From: Sphingopyxis sp. GW247-27LB | Lineage (GTDB): Bacteria > Pseudomonadota > Alphaproteobacteria > Sphingomonadales > Sphingomonadaceae | Length of the DNA stretch: 64,000 nucleotides | NCBI RefSeq assembly: GCF_002277025.1 | Contig: NZ_NIWD01000002.1 | Span: forward strand, 186,001 to 250,000 | Direction of reading: 5' to 3' | Part shown: positions 17,438-25,768 of the stretch, one piece after another | Layout: each line of letters starts with the position of its first letter | Position numbering within the stretch: the first letter of the stretch is position 1 | Position numbers and translations under genes: made by a program | Notes under the pieces: generated by a model | What the model was told of the DNA's origin: nothing | The model's input: only the letters and a program-made list of their open reading frames with translations | Database searches by the model: none

Positions 17438-18922
17438 ATGCGACGGATCGTGATCGCGGGCGGCGGCACCGCGGGCTGGATGGCGGCGGCGGCGATCGCG
17501 CGGACGCTGGGGCCGGTCGTCGAGCTGACGCTGATCGAGTCCGAGGCGATCGGGACGATCGGCGTCGGCGAAAGCACGATCCCGCCGTTGGTCAACTATA
17601 ACCGGCTGCTCGGGATCAACGAGGCCGATTTCATGCGCGCGACGCAGGCGACCTTCAAGCTCGGCATCTTGTTCGACGACTGGAAGGACCTCGGCACCCG
17701 CTATTTCCACAGCTTCGGATTGACCGGCAAGGATCATTGGTCGGCGGGTTTCCAGCATTTCTGGCTGCATGGACGCGCGAAGGGGCACGACGCGCCCTAT
17801 GAGGATTATTGCCTCGAACTGGCCGCGGCGGTTCAGGGCAAGTTCGCGCATCTTCCGGACGACCGGCTCAACTATGCCTATCAGCTCGACTCCGGGCTCT
17901 ACGCGCGCTTCCTGCGCCAGATGGCGGAGGGCGACGGCGCGAAACGGATCGAGGGCCGGATCGCGCGCGTCGAACTCGACGGCGAAAGCGGCGACATCGC
18001 CGCGCTCGTCCTCGATGGCGACCGGCGGATCGAAGGCGACATCTTCATCGATTGCACCGGCTTTCGCGCGCTGCTGATCGAGGGCGCGCTTCACGCGGGG
18101 TTCGAGGATTGGAGCCACTGGCTGCCCTGCGATTCTGCGATCGCGATCCAGACCCCGAACGTCGGCCCGCCGACGCCCTATACCCGCGTGATGGCGCACG
18201 ATGCCGGCTGGCAATGGCGCATCCCGCTGCAGCACCGCACCGGCAACGGGCTCGTCTATTGCAGCCGCTACCTCGACCGCGAGCCCGCGCTCGAACGCCT
18301 GCTCGGCAATATCGAGGGCGATCCGCTGACCGAGCCCAATTTCCTGCGCTTCACCGCGGGAACGCGGCGACGGCAATGGCATCGCAACTGCGTCGCGATC
18401 GGGCTGTCGGGGGGCTTCATGGAGCCGCTCGAATCGACCGCGATCCACCTGATCCAGCGTTCGGTGCTGCGCTTCGTGCGGATGTTGCCCGCGGGCCGGG
18501 TCAGCGAACGCGACATCGCCGAATATAACGACCAGCAGATGCAGGACATGGTGCAGATCCGCGACTTCCTCGTCTGCCACTATAAGGTGACCAACCGTCG
18601 CGACAGCCCCTTCTGGCGGCATTGCGCGGCGATGCCGATCCCCGACACGCTCGAGCAGAAGATCGAGCTGTTCCGCGAGACAGGGCGCGTCTTCCGCCGC
18701 AACGAGGAATTGTTCGCCGAGAACAGCTGGGTGCAGGTGATGATGGGGCAGGGGGTCGAACCCGAAAGCTATCACCCGATCGCGGCCAAGCTGCGCGACG
18801 ACGAGCTTGACAGGCTCCTTCGCATGATCCGCGGCCAAGTCGCCGACACCGTCGCCTCGCTGCCCGATCATCAATCTTATGTCGCGCGCTATTGCGGCGC
18901 CGAGGTGCCGCAGGCGGCATGA
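17438..18922 (+). CDS. Flavin-dependent (tryptophan-type) halogenase B
   Basis: 494 residues. All halogenase hallmarks are intact: IVIAGGGTAGWMAA, IGVGESTIP, relay Lys K74 (ATFKLGILFDDW), WQWRIP (258-263) and E329 (GFMEPLESTA). I chose ATG 17438 because AAGGAAG lies 8 nt upstream; an alternative ATG at 17420 overlaps the cupin stop (ATGA) and would add six residues. It is a second, more canonical halogenase in the same operon as halogenase A. The family reaction is FADH2/O2/halide-dependent halogenation of an electron-rich aromatic ring; here it is linked to glucan uptake genes, so the target is unclear. Confidence 0.9.
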   Translation: MRRIVIAGGGTAGWMAAAAIARTLGPVVELTLIESEAIGTIGVGESTIPPLVNYNRLLGINEADFMRATQATFKLGILFDDWKDLGTRYFHSFGLTGKDHWSAGFQHFWLHGRAKGHDAPYEDYCLELAAAVQGKFAHLPDDRLNYAYQLDSGLYARFLRQMAEGDGAKRIEGRIARVELDGESGDIAALVLDGDRRIEGDIFIDCTGFRALLIEGALHAGFEDWSHWLPCDSAIAIQTPNVGPPTPYTRVMAHDAGWQWRIPLQHRTGNGLVYCSRYLDREPALERLLGNIEGDPLTEPNFLRFTAGTRRRQWHRNCVAIGLSGGFMEPLESTAIHLIQRSVLRFVRMLPAGRVSERDIAEYNDQQMQDMVQIRDFLVCHYKVTNRRDSPFWRHCAAMPIPDTLEQKIELFRETGRVFRRNEELFAENSWVQVMMGQGVEPESYHPIAAKLRDDELDRLLRMIRGQVADTVASLPDHQSYVARYCGAEVPQAA

Positions 18923-19860
18923 TCGGCGCGCTCGGCCTGATGCTCGCCGCGGCGATGGCGGCGCCCGCGGCTGCGCCGAAGGAGGGCTGGCATCTCGTCT
19001 GGTCGGACGAGTTCGACGGGCCGCGGATCGACGCCGCGAAATGGGATTTCGACGTCGATTGCTGGGGCGGCGGCAACGAGGAACGGCAATGCTACACCGA
19101 CGATCCGCGCAACGCTGCGATCGAGGATGGCAAGCTGGTGATCACGGCGCGTCGCGAACGCAGCACCGGCCCCGCCTTTCCCCTATCGCAGCGCAGCGAT
19201 CCCGCGAAGGCCGATGCGATCGCGACCAGGGATTTCACCTCGGCGCGCCTGGTTACCCGCGGCAAGGCGGCGTGGACCTATGGCCGGATCGAGGTGCGCG
19301 CGAAGCTGCCGCAGGGGCAGGGAACATGGCCCGCGATCTGGATGCTGCCCGAGACCCCGCACTACGGCCCCTGGGCCGCGTCGGGCGAGATCGACATATT
19401 GGAGGCGGTCAACCTCGGCGTGCGCTGCGCAGGCTGCGCGGGCGGGATCGAGAACCGCATCCTCGGCACGCTCCATTTCGGCGGTGCGTGGCCGGGCAAC
19501 AAGCACAAGGGATCGGAAACCGCGCTTGCCGCGCCACTCGACGGCTGGCACGTCTTCGGCCTCGTCTGGCGCAAGGGTCGGATCGACTGGACGGTCGATG
19601 GCCGGGTCTATGCGACGCAGGTCGCGGGCGACTGGAGCACGAGCGCGTCGAGCGATCCGGCGGCGCCCTTCGACCGGCCTTTCCACCTGATCCTGAACCT
19701 CGCGATCGGCGGCGGACTGGCCGAGAGCCGCGGGGTCGGCGGCGTCGACGCGGAGGGCTATCCGAAAAGGATGGAAATAGATTGGGTTCGCGTCTGGCAA
19801 AGCGGCGAAGAGGGCGCTAGCAGCACGGATAAAGGCGTGACGGAGGGGCGGAAGGACTGA
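18919..19860 (+). CDS. GH16 endo-beta-1,3-glucanase (laminarinase)
   Basis: 313 residues. A short signal peptide (MIGALGLMLAAAMAAPAAA) precedes WHLVWSDEFDG. The catalytic ExDxxE motif is GEIDILE (nucleophile E157, D159, acid/base E162). Surrounding WTYGRIEVRAKLPQGQGTWPAIWMLP and the closing YPKRMEIDWVRVWQ fit the laminarinase/lichenase branch of GH16. The predicted reaction is endo-hydrolysis of beta-1,3(-1,4)-glucan in the periplasm or outside the cell. The ATG overlaps the halogenase B stop and the stop overlaps the LacI start, so it is embedded in the halogenase operon. Confidence 0.92.
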   Translation: MIGALGLMLAAAMAAPAAAPKEGWHLVWSDEFDGPRIDAAKWDFDVDCWGGGNEERQCYTDDPRNAAIEDGKLVITARRERSTGPAFPLSQRSDPAKADAIATRDFTSARLVTRGKAAWTYGRIEVRAKLPQGQGTWPAIWMLPETPHYGPWAASGEIDILEAVNLGVRCAGCAGGIENRILGTLHFGGAWPGNKHKGSETALAAPLDGWHVFGLVWRKGRIDWTVDGRVYATQVAGDWSTSASSDPAAPFDRPFHLILNLAIGGGLAESRGVGGVDAEGYPKRMEIDWVRVWQSGEEGASSTDKGVTEGRKD

Positions 19861-20921
19861 TGGGGCGTCGGCGGCAGTCGGTGACGATCAAGCATGTTGC
19901 GGCCGACGCGGGCGTGTCGCTGCAGACGGTGAGCCGCGTCATCAACAACGAGCCCAACGTCCGCCCCGAGATGAAGGAGCGGGTGCAGGCGTCGATCGAC
20001 AAGCTCGGCTATGTCCCCTCGATCGCGGCGCAGCGGATGAGCGGCTCGCGTTCCTATCTGATCCTCGCGATCAACGACCGCGAGCGCACCATCGCCGACT
20101 GGCGGGGGCGGCAGGGGATCGACTGGGTCGACCAGATGCTGCTCGGCGGGATGCTGAAATGCGCCGAGCTCGGCTACCGGATGATCTTCGAACTGGTCGA
20201 CACGCACAACGACCACGTCGAGCGCGAACTGCGCGCGACGATCGCTGCGCTGCAGCCCGATGGAGTGGTCCTGACCCCGCCGCATTCGGACAATCCGCTG
20301 ATCGTGGGCCTGCTCGACAAGGCGAAGATTCCTTTTGCGCGCATCGGGTCGCTGGGCGGCGCGGCGGGCATCGCGCTGACGATGGACGACGAAGGGTCGG
20401 CGCAGCTCGCGACGCGGCACCTGATCGACCTCGGCCATCGGCGGATCGGTTTCATTGCCGGATCGCCCGAATATAGCCTGAGCGGTTGGCGCGTGGAGGG
20501 CTGGCGCGAGGAAATGGAAGCGGCTGGGCTCGGCACGGACGATCTTCTGGTCGAAGGCGACTTCAGCTATGCGTCGGGCGAACAAGCGGCGCGAACCCTG
20601 CTCGACGGCGCCGATGCGCCGACCGCGATCATCGTCAGCAACGACCAGATGGCACTCGCGACGCTCAAGGTTGCACGGTCGCGCGGGCTCGAAATTCCGC
20701 GCGACCTGTCGATCATCAGCTTCGACAATACGCCGATCGTTCGCTTCACCCAGCCGCCGCTGACCGCGGTCGATCAGCCGATCGCCGAGACGGTGTCGCG
20801 CGCGGTCGAATTGATCATCGCCCAGCAACGCGGCAAGCCGAAGGTCGACGCGCCGACCGTGGTGCGCGGCAGCCTGGTCGAGCGCGCGTCGACCGCGCCG
20901 CCGCCGCCCGGACGGGCATGA
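19860..20921 (+). CDS. LacI-family transcriptional regulator
   Basis: 353 residues. The N-terminal HTH TIKHVAADAGVSLQTVSRVINN and hinge helix GYVPSIAAQRMSGSRS are canonical, followed by a periplasmic-binding-protein-like sugar sensor (VDQPIAETVSRAVELIIAQ near the end). It lies inside the beta-glucan operon with one-base overlaps on the GH16 side and an ATGA overlap on the MFS side, so it is probably autoregulated. Its likely operators are the AACGTT-centred palindromes at 10938, 10955 and 22172. The inducer is presumably a glucan oligosaccharide or glucoside. Confidence 0.92.
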   Translation: MGRRRQSVTIKHVAADAGVSLQTVSRVINNEPNVRPEMKERVQASIDKLGYVPSIAAQRMSGSRSYLILAINDRERTIADWRGRQGIDWVDQMLLGGMLKCAELGYRMIFELVDTHNDHVERELRATIAALQPDGVVLTPPHSDNPLIVGLLDKAKIPFARIGSLGGAAGIALTMDDEGSAQLATRHLIDLGHRRIGFIAGSPEYSLSGWRVEGWREEMEAAGLGTDDLLVEGDFSYASGEQAARTLLDGADAPTAIIVSNDQMALATLKVARSRGLEIPRDLSIISFDNTPIVRFTQPPLTAVDQPIAETVSRAVELIIAQQRGKPKVDAPTVVRGSLVERASTAPPPPGRA

Positions 20922-22114
20922 GGGACGGCGATTTTCCGCGCCGCCAATCGCTCGGCTTTCTGCTGCTCTATGCGCTCGCCGCCGCGGGCGGCGCGATGGC
21001 CTATGTGCCTTTCCTGACGATCTTGCTGCCCGCGCGGATGACCACACTCGCGGGTCAGGCCGACGTCCAGTATCTCGGTTATATCACCTTCTGCGGCGCC
21101 GTCGCCGCGAGTCTTGGCGGCATCCTCTTCGGCTGGCTCAGTGACATCACCGGCAACCGCCGCGGCTGGGTCTCGGGCGGGTTGGTGCTGACGATCGCGT
21201 TGCTGCTCTCGGTGCCGCTCGCGAAGGACGTATGGACGCTGATCGGCATTATCATCGTCTGGCAACTGGCGCTCAACATGATGCTCGGCCCGCTCGCCGC
21301 CTGGGCGGGCGACTGCGTGCCCGACGAGCAGAAAGGGCTGCTCGGCGGCCTGCTCGCGCTGTCGCCCGCGCTCGGCGCCTGGTCGGGCGCGATCGCGACG
21401 ATGCCCGGGCTCGTGTCGGTCGACGGCCGGCTCGGCGTCGTTGCGCTGCTCGTCGCGGCGGCCGTGCTGCCGGTGCTGCTGCTCGGCCGGCCGCGGCCTT
21501 TCCCCGAGCTGACGGCGCCCCCGCCGGTCGAGGCCGACGGCGATGTCGCGGCGCGGCCGAAGGGACCGGCGGTTCGTATGTGGCTCGCGCGGCTGCTCGT
21601 CCAGATCGCCGAGGCGGCGTTGTTTGCTTATCTTTATTTCTGGTTTCGTGCGATCGACCCTGCCATGCAGGACAATGAAAAGGCGCGGCTGTTCAGCCTC
21701 GCGCTGACCGCCGCGGTGCCGATCGCGCTCCTCGCCGGGCGCTGGGCCGACCGCAAGGACCGCCCTTTTCGGCCGCTGGTGCTCGGCGCGAGCGTCTCGG
21801 CGGTCGGGCTCGTCGGCATGGCGCTCGCGGGCGACGCCGATACGGCGAAGGCGAGCTACCTCGTCTTCGGAATCGCGACGACGGTGTTCCTTTCGCTCCA
21901 TTCGGGGCAGACATTGCGCATTTTGCCGCGATCGGACCGCCGTGGGCGCGACCTTGGCGTGTTCAACCTCACCAACACCGTCCCGTCGCTGATCATGCCG
22001 TGGCTGACGATCTCGCTCGTCCCCGGCTTCGGGTTCGGGGTGCTGTTCCTGCTGCTCGCCGCGCTCGCGGGGGGCGCGGTGCTGCTGCTCGCGACCATGC
22101 CGCGCATCCGCTGA
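20918..22114 (+). CDS. MFS sugar transporter
   Basis: 398 residues with about 12 membrane spans. FGWLSDITGNRRGWVSGG is the loop-2/3 motif of the family, and a second copy AGRWADRKDRPFRPL occurs after helix 8. It starts at the ATG overlapping the LacI stop (ATGA). Given its place between GH16, LacI and GH3 genes it most likely imports glucose or short beta-glucosides across the inner membrane. It is the last gene of the operon that begins with halogenase A. Confidence 0.87.
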   Translation: MRDGDFPRRQSLGFLLLYALAAAGGAMAYVPFLTILLPARMTTLAGQADVQYLGYITFCGAVAASLGGILFGWLSDITGNRRGWVSGGLVLTIALLLSVPLAKDVWTLIGIIIVWQLALNMMLGPLAAWAGDCVPDEQKGLLGGLLALSPALGAWSGAIATMPGLVSVDGRLGVVALLVAAAVLPVLLLGRPRPFPELTAPPPVEADGDVAARPKGPAVRMWLARLLVQIAEAALFAYLYFWFRAIDPAMQDNEKARLFSLALTAAVPIALLAGRWADRKDRPFRPLVLGASVSAVGLVGMALAGDADTAKASYLVFGIATTVFLSLHSGQTLRILPRSDRRGRDLGVFNLTNTVPSLIMPWLTISLVPGFGFGVLFLLLAALAGGAVLLLATMPRIR

Positions 22115-22171
22115 GACGCTGGCGCACAAACTAGCCCTTGATTTCGGGAAGGCGCTATGCAAGACGATTAT

Positions 22172-22185
22172 TGATAACGTTCACA
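22172..22185. promoter_or_regulatory. LacI-type operator before the GH3 gene
   Basis: TGATAACGTTCACA is an AACGTT-centred 14-mer built from the same two half-sites seen at 10938-10951 and 10955-10968. It lies 21 nt before the GH3 start in a 91-nt gap. It predicts that the GH3 gene has its own promoter but is co-regulated with the TBDR. Confidence 0.65.
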
Positions 22186-22205
22186 TAATCGGGATTGGGA
22201 TAGAG

Positions 22206-24689
22206 ATGCAGCGATCGGCACTTGCGATGGCGACGGCGCTTTTGCTGGCGGGAACCGCCCTGGCGGCCGCTCCCGAAGAGGGCGCGGGCACCGCGACCGT
22301 CCATCCCGAACTCTGGCCCGCGGCGAAGAGCCCCGCTGCGATCACCGACGCCGCGACCGAGAAGCGCATCGACGACCTCATGGCGCGGATGACGATCGAG
22401 CAGAAGGTCGGCCAGCTGATCCAGGCCGACATCAGCACCGTCACCCCCAAGGACCTCGAAACCTATCCGCTCGGATCGATCCTCGCCGGCGGCAACAGCG
22501 GACCCAACGGCAACGAACGGTCGAGCGCCGCCGACTGGGCCAAGCTGGTCGGCGAGTTCCGCGCCGTCTCGCTGCGCCCTCAGGACAATGGCGTCGCGAT
22601 CCCGATCATCTTCGGCGTCGACGCGGTGCACGGACACAATAATATCCCCGGCGCGACGCTCTTCCCGCACAATATCGGGCTCGGTGCCGCGCACGATCCC
22701 GAACTGATTCAGCGCATCGGCGCGGTGACCGCCGCGGAAATCTCCGGCAGCGGCATCGAATGGACTTTCGCCCCGACGCTCGCGGTGCCGCAGGATCTGC
22801 GCTGGGGGCGCAGCTACGAAGGCTATTCGTCCGATCCCAAGTTCGTCGCCGATTATGCGCGCGCGATGGTGTTCGGGTTGCAAGGCAAGCTCGCGACCGG
22901 TCGGCCGGTCGACGCCACGCATGTCGCGGCGACCGCCAAACATTATCTCGCCGACGGCGGCACCTTCGAGGGCAAGGATCAGGGCGATGCCAAGATTGGC
23001 GAGGCGGAGCTGATCGCCAAGCATGCGCAAGGCTATCCCGCCGCGATCGACGCCGGCGCGCTGACCGTGATGGCCAGCTTCTCGAGCTGGAACGGGGTCA
23101 AGAACCACGGCAACAAGGGGCTGCTCACCGATGCGCTCAAGGGCAAGATGGGCTTCGAGGGTTTCGTCGTCGGGGACTGGAACGGCCACGGCCAGGTCGC
23201 GGGGTGCAGCGTCACCGACTGCGCGTCGGCGGTCAACGCCGGGCTCGACATGTATATGGCGCCCGATAGCTGGAAGGGGCTTTACGAAAGCACGCTCAAG
23301 GAGGCGAAGGACGGCACGATCGGCGCGGCGCGGCTCGACGATGCGGTGCGCCGCATCCTGCGCGTCAAATACAAGCTCGGCCTGTTCGACACCGACCATG
23401 TCGACCGCGGCGATTTCGCGGCGGTCGGCGCGCCCGATCACCTCGCCGTCGCGCGCGAAGCGGTCGCCAAGTCGCTGGTGCTGCTCAAGAATAATGGGAG
23501 CCTGTTGCCGATCAAACCGGGTGCCAAACTGCTCGTAACGGGGCCCGGCGCCGACAATATGGCGATGCAGGCAGGCGGCTGGACGATCAGCTGGCAGGGC
23601 ACCGACGTCACCCACGACGATTTTCCGAACGGCCAGACGATCTGGGAAGGGCTGAAACAGGCGGCCGAGGCCGCGGGCGGCAGCGCGACCTTGTCGGCCG
23701 ACGGCAGTTTCACCGACAAGCCCGACGTCGCGATCGTCGTATTCGGCGAGGAGCCCTATGCCGAGTTTCAGGGTGACGTGCCGACGCTCGACTATCAGCC
23801 TGCCGAAGCGACCGACCTTGCGACGCTGAAGAAGCTCAAGGCCGCGGGCGTGCCGGTCGTCGCGCTTTTCCTGTCGGGCCGGCCGATGTTCACCAACCCG
23901 GAGATCAACGCCGCCGACGCCTTCGTCGCGGCGTGGCTGCCGGGATCACAAGGCGCCGGGGTCGCCGATGTGCTCGTGGCGGGCGCGGACGGAAAGGCAC
24001 CGAAGGATTTCACCGGCACGCTGCCCTTCGCGTGGCCCGCCGATGCGCGCTCGCCGGTCGAAAAGCCGCAGTTCGCGGTCGGCTATGGGCTGACCTATGC
24101 CGACAAGAAGACCGTGCCTGCGCTTCCGGAGGATCTGGGGGTCGATGTCGCGGCGATGATGAATGTCGAGAATTTCTTCGCGGGCGGCCGCGCGCGGGCG
24201 CCGTGGACGCTGTCGATCGCCGACGCGGGCGGCTCGCGCCAGGTCGGGTCGGCACCGCAGGACAGCAGCTATGGCCTGCTCCAGACGCGCTCGGTCGACG
24301 TGAAGGCGCAGGAGGACGGCAAGGCTTTCGTGTGGACCGGCCCCGCGACCTTCAATCTGTCGGGTCCGGTCGCGGACATGACGCGCCAGCTCAACAACAG
24401 CTTCGCGTTGCGGCTCGACTGGCGGATCGACGCCGCGGGCAGCGCCCCGGTCAGGCTGGCGCTCGGCGGGGTGCGGCTCGATGTCGGCGCGATGGTCAAG
24501 GCGGCGCCGGCGGGCGAGATTTCGACGCTGAAGGTCCCGCTCCGCTGCTTCGCCGACGCGGGCGCCAATCTGGCGCGGGTCGACCATGCGGTGTCGGTAA
24601 CCGCCGACAAGGGCTTCGCGGCGACGCTGCTCGCTGCGAAGGTCGAGGCGGTGGGCGAGAATCTGCCCTGTCCGGCGAAGGCGGAATAG
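22206..24689 (+). CDS. GH3 beta-glucosidase / exo-beta-glucanase
   Basis: 827 residues. The signal peptide is MQRSALAMATALLLAGTALAAA. The TIM-barrel domain contains FGVDAVHGHNNIPGATLFPHNIGLGA, ATAKHYLADGGT (K245-H246) and nucleophile D324 in GFEGFVVGDWNGHGQ. The second domain follows (LLKNNGSLLPIKPGAKLLVTGPGADN...). The last ~170 residues form an extra beta-rich domain, as in ExoP-type enzymes that act on beta-1,3- and beta-1,4-glucan oligosaccharides. It is periplasmic and finishes the depolymerisation begun by GH16. It is convergent with the next LacI gene, 6 nt away. Confidence 0.93.
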   Translation: MQRSALAMATALLLAGTALAAAPEEGAGTATVHPELWPAAKSPAAITDAATEKRIDDLMARMTIEQKVGQLIQADISTVTPKDLETYPLGSILAGGNSGPNGNERSSAADWAKLVGEFRAVSLRPQDNGVAIPIIFGVDAVHGHNNIPGATLFPHNIGLGAAHDPELIQRIGAVTAAEISGSGIEWTFAPTLAVPQDLRWGRSYEGYSSDPKFVADYARAMVFGLQGKLATGRPVDATHVAATAKHYLADGGTFEGKDQGDAKIGEAELIAKHAQGYPAAIDAGALTVMASFSSWNGVKNHGNKGLLTDALKGKMGFEGFVVGDWNGHGQVAGCSVTDCASAVNAGLDMYMAPDSWKGLYESTLKEAKDGTIGAARLDDAVRRILRVKYKLGLFDTDHVDRGDFAAVGAPDHLAVAREAVAKSLVLLKNNGSLLPIKPGAKLLVTGPGADNMAMQAGGWTISWQGTDVTHDDFPNGQTIWEGLKQAAEAAGGSATLSADGSFTDKPDVAIVVFGEEPYAEFQGDVPTLDYQPAEATDLATLKKLKAAGVPVVALFLSGRPMFTNPEINAADAFVAAWLPGSQGAGVADVLVAGADGKAPKDFTGTLPFAWPADARSPVEKPQFAVGYGLTYADKKTVPALPEDLGVDVAAMMNVENFFAGGRARAPWTLSIADAGGSRQVGSAPQDSSYGLLQTRSVDVKAQEDGKAFVWTGPATFNLSGPVADMTRQLNNSFALRLDWRIDAAGSAPVRLALGGVRLDVGAMVKAAPAGEISTLKVPLRCFADAGANLARVDHAVSVTADKGFAATLLAAKVEAVGENLPCPAKAE

Positions 24690-24695
24690 CGGGCG

Positions 24696-25700
24696 CTACG
24701 CCCCGCACGATTCCCGCACGATCAGATTGGTCGGCAGATATTCGGGCGGCTGTTCCGAATCCGAATCCATGACCTGCGACACCAGCCGCCGCCCGGCCTC
24801 GGCAGTGTCCTGCTGGATCGTGGTGAGCGCGGGGGTGCTGAGCCGTGCGAGCAGCATGTCGTCGTAGCCGACCACCGACACATCCTTTGGGACCGCCCGG
24901 CCGCCCTTGCGCAACGCCCGGATCGCGCCCAGCGCGATGAGGTCGCTCGTCGCGACGATGCCGTCGATTTCCTGCCCACGTGCCAAGAGCTTGGCGGCCG
25001 CACTTTCTGCCGATTCGAAGCCGAAATCGACCCGGACGTCGAGTGCGGCGTCGAAAGCCACGCCGCTCGATTCGAGCGCTTCGAGATAGCCCTGGCGGCG
25101 CTGCATCGCTTCGGGGTCGCTGCTGCCGAGGAAGGCGATCCGCCGGCGCCCGAGGCGGAGAAGATGGAGCGTCGCGCGGCGACCGCCGAGCAGATTGTCC
25201 GAACCGACCGAGCGATATTTCTGTCCCGGCAGATGCGCGCCCCAGACGACGAAATTGCCGTTCGAATCGGCGAGCCGGTTGAATTCGTCGTGGAGCATGG
25301 ACTGGCCGAGAAAGATCACGCCCTTGGCCCGGCTGGTCGTCGTGACCGCGACGAGGTCGTCGAAATCGCGCGGCGCGGTGTGGCTGACGGTGAAGTCGCA
25401 GTCGCGCGCGCGCGCCGCCTCTCCGATGCTGGCGAGCAGTTCGAGGAAAAAAGGGTGCGAGAGCGGCAGCGGCCGGCCCTGCATATGCGGGGTGACGACG
25501 ACGATCGAGCCTTCGGACCCGAGCGGTGCCGCGGGCATCGAGCTGCGGAAGGGATAATGATTCTCGCGCGCCAGCGCCCAGATTTTCTTCTTGGTCTTGA
25601 GGCTGATGAGCGGATGATCGTTGAGCGCGCGCGACACGGTCGAGGTCGAAACGCCCGCCATCTTCGCGAGGTCTTCCAATCTGGTATTGCTCTGGGTCAT
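24696..25700 (-). CDS. LacI-family regulator of the alpha-glucan locus
   Basis: 334 residues. HTH: LEDLAKMAGVSTSTVSRALNDHPLISLKTKKKIWALARENHYPFRSS. The sensor domain includes TSDLIALGAIRALRKGGRAVPKDVSVVGYDD. I placed the start at 25700 (MTQSNTRLEDL), which is where the HTH normally begins; a longer frame reaches 25754. It is divergent from an MFS sugar transporter and upstream of the alpha-glucan TBDR, so it should respond to maltose-type sugars. A TGCAAA-type palindrome at 27306 and a similar one at 25754 are candidate binding sites. Confidence 0.92.
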   Translation of the reverse strand: MTQSNTRLEDLAKMAGVSTSTVSRALNDHPLISLKTKKKIWALARENHYPFRSSMPAAPLGSEGSIVVVTPHMQGRPLPLSHPFFLELLASIGEAARARDCDFTVSHTAPRDFDDLVAVTTTSRAKGVIFLGQSMLHDEFNRLADSNGNFVVWGAHLPGQKYRSVGSDNLLGGRRATLHLLRLGRRRIAFLGSSDPEAMQRRQGYLEALESSGVAFDAALDVRVDFGFESAESAAAKLLARGQEIDGIVATSDLIALGAIRALRKGGRAVPKDVSVVGYDDMLLARLSTPALTTIQQDTAEAGRRLVSQVMDSDSEQPPEYLPTNLIVRESCGA

Positions 25701-25753
25701 AAACAGATCATCCGTGTCTGGCGCCGCGAGCGTTAGCCGCGCAGGGGAGGGCA

Positions 25754-25768
25754 ATGCAAGATTTGCAT
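25754..25768. promoter_or_regulatory. Candidate operator overlapping the MFS start codon
   Basis: ATGCAA-GAT-TTGCAT is a perfect 6-bp inverted repeat with a 3-nt centre that begins at the ATG of the MFS gene. Its half-sites match the 14-bp palindrome TGCAAATATTTGCA at 27306, but the spacing differs by one base, so it may be coincidence. Confidence 0.35.

Noticed and set aside
22115..22205. -10/-35 promoter for the GH3 gene
   Set aside because: TTGATT or TTGATA hexamers can be found, but no matching -10 at a proper distance; only the operator is supportable.
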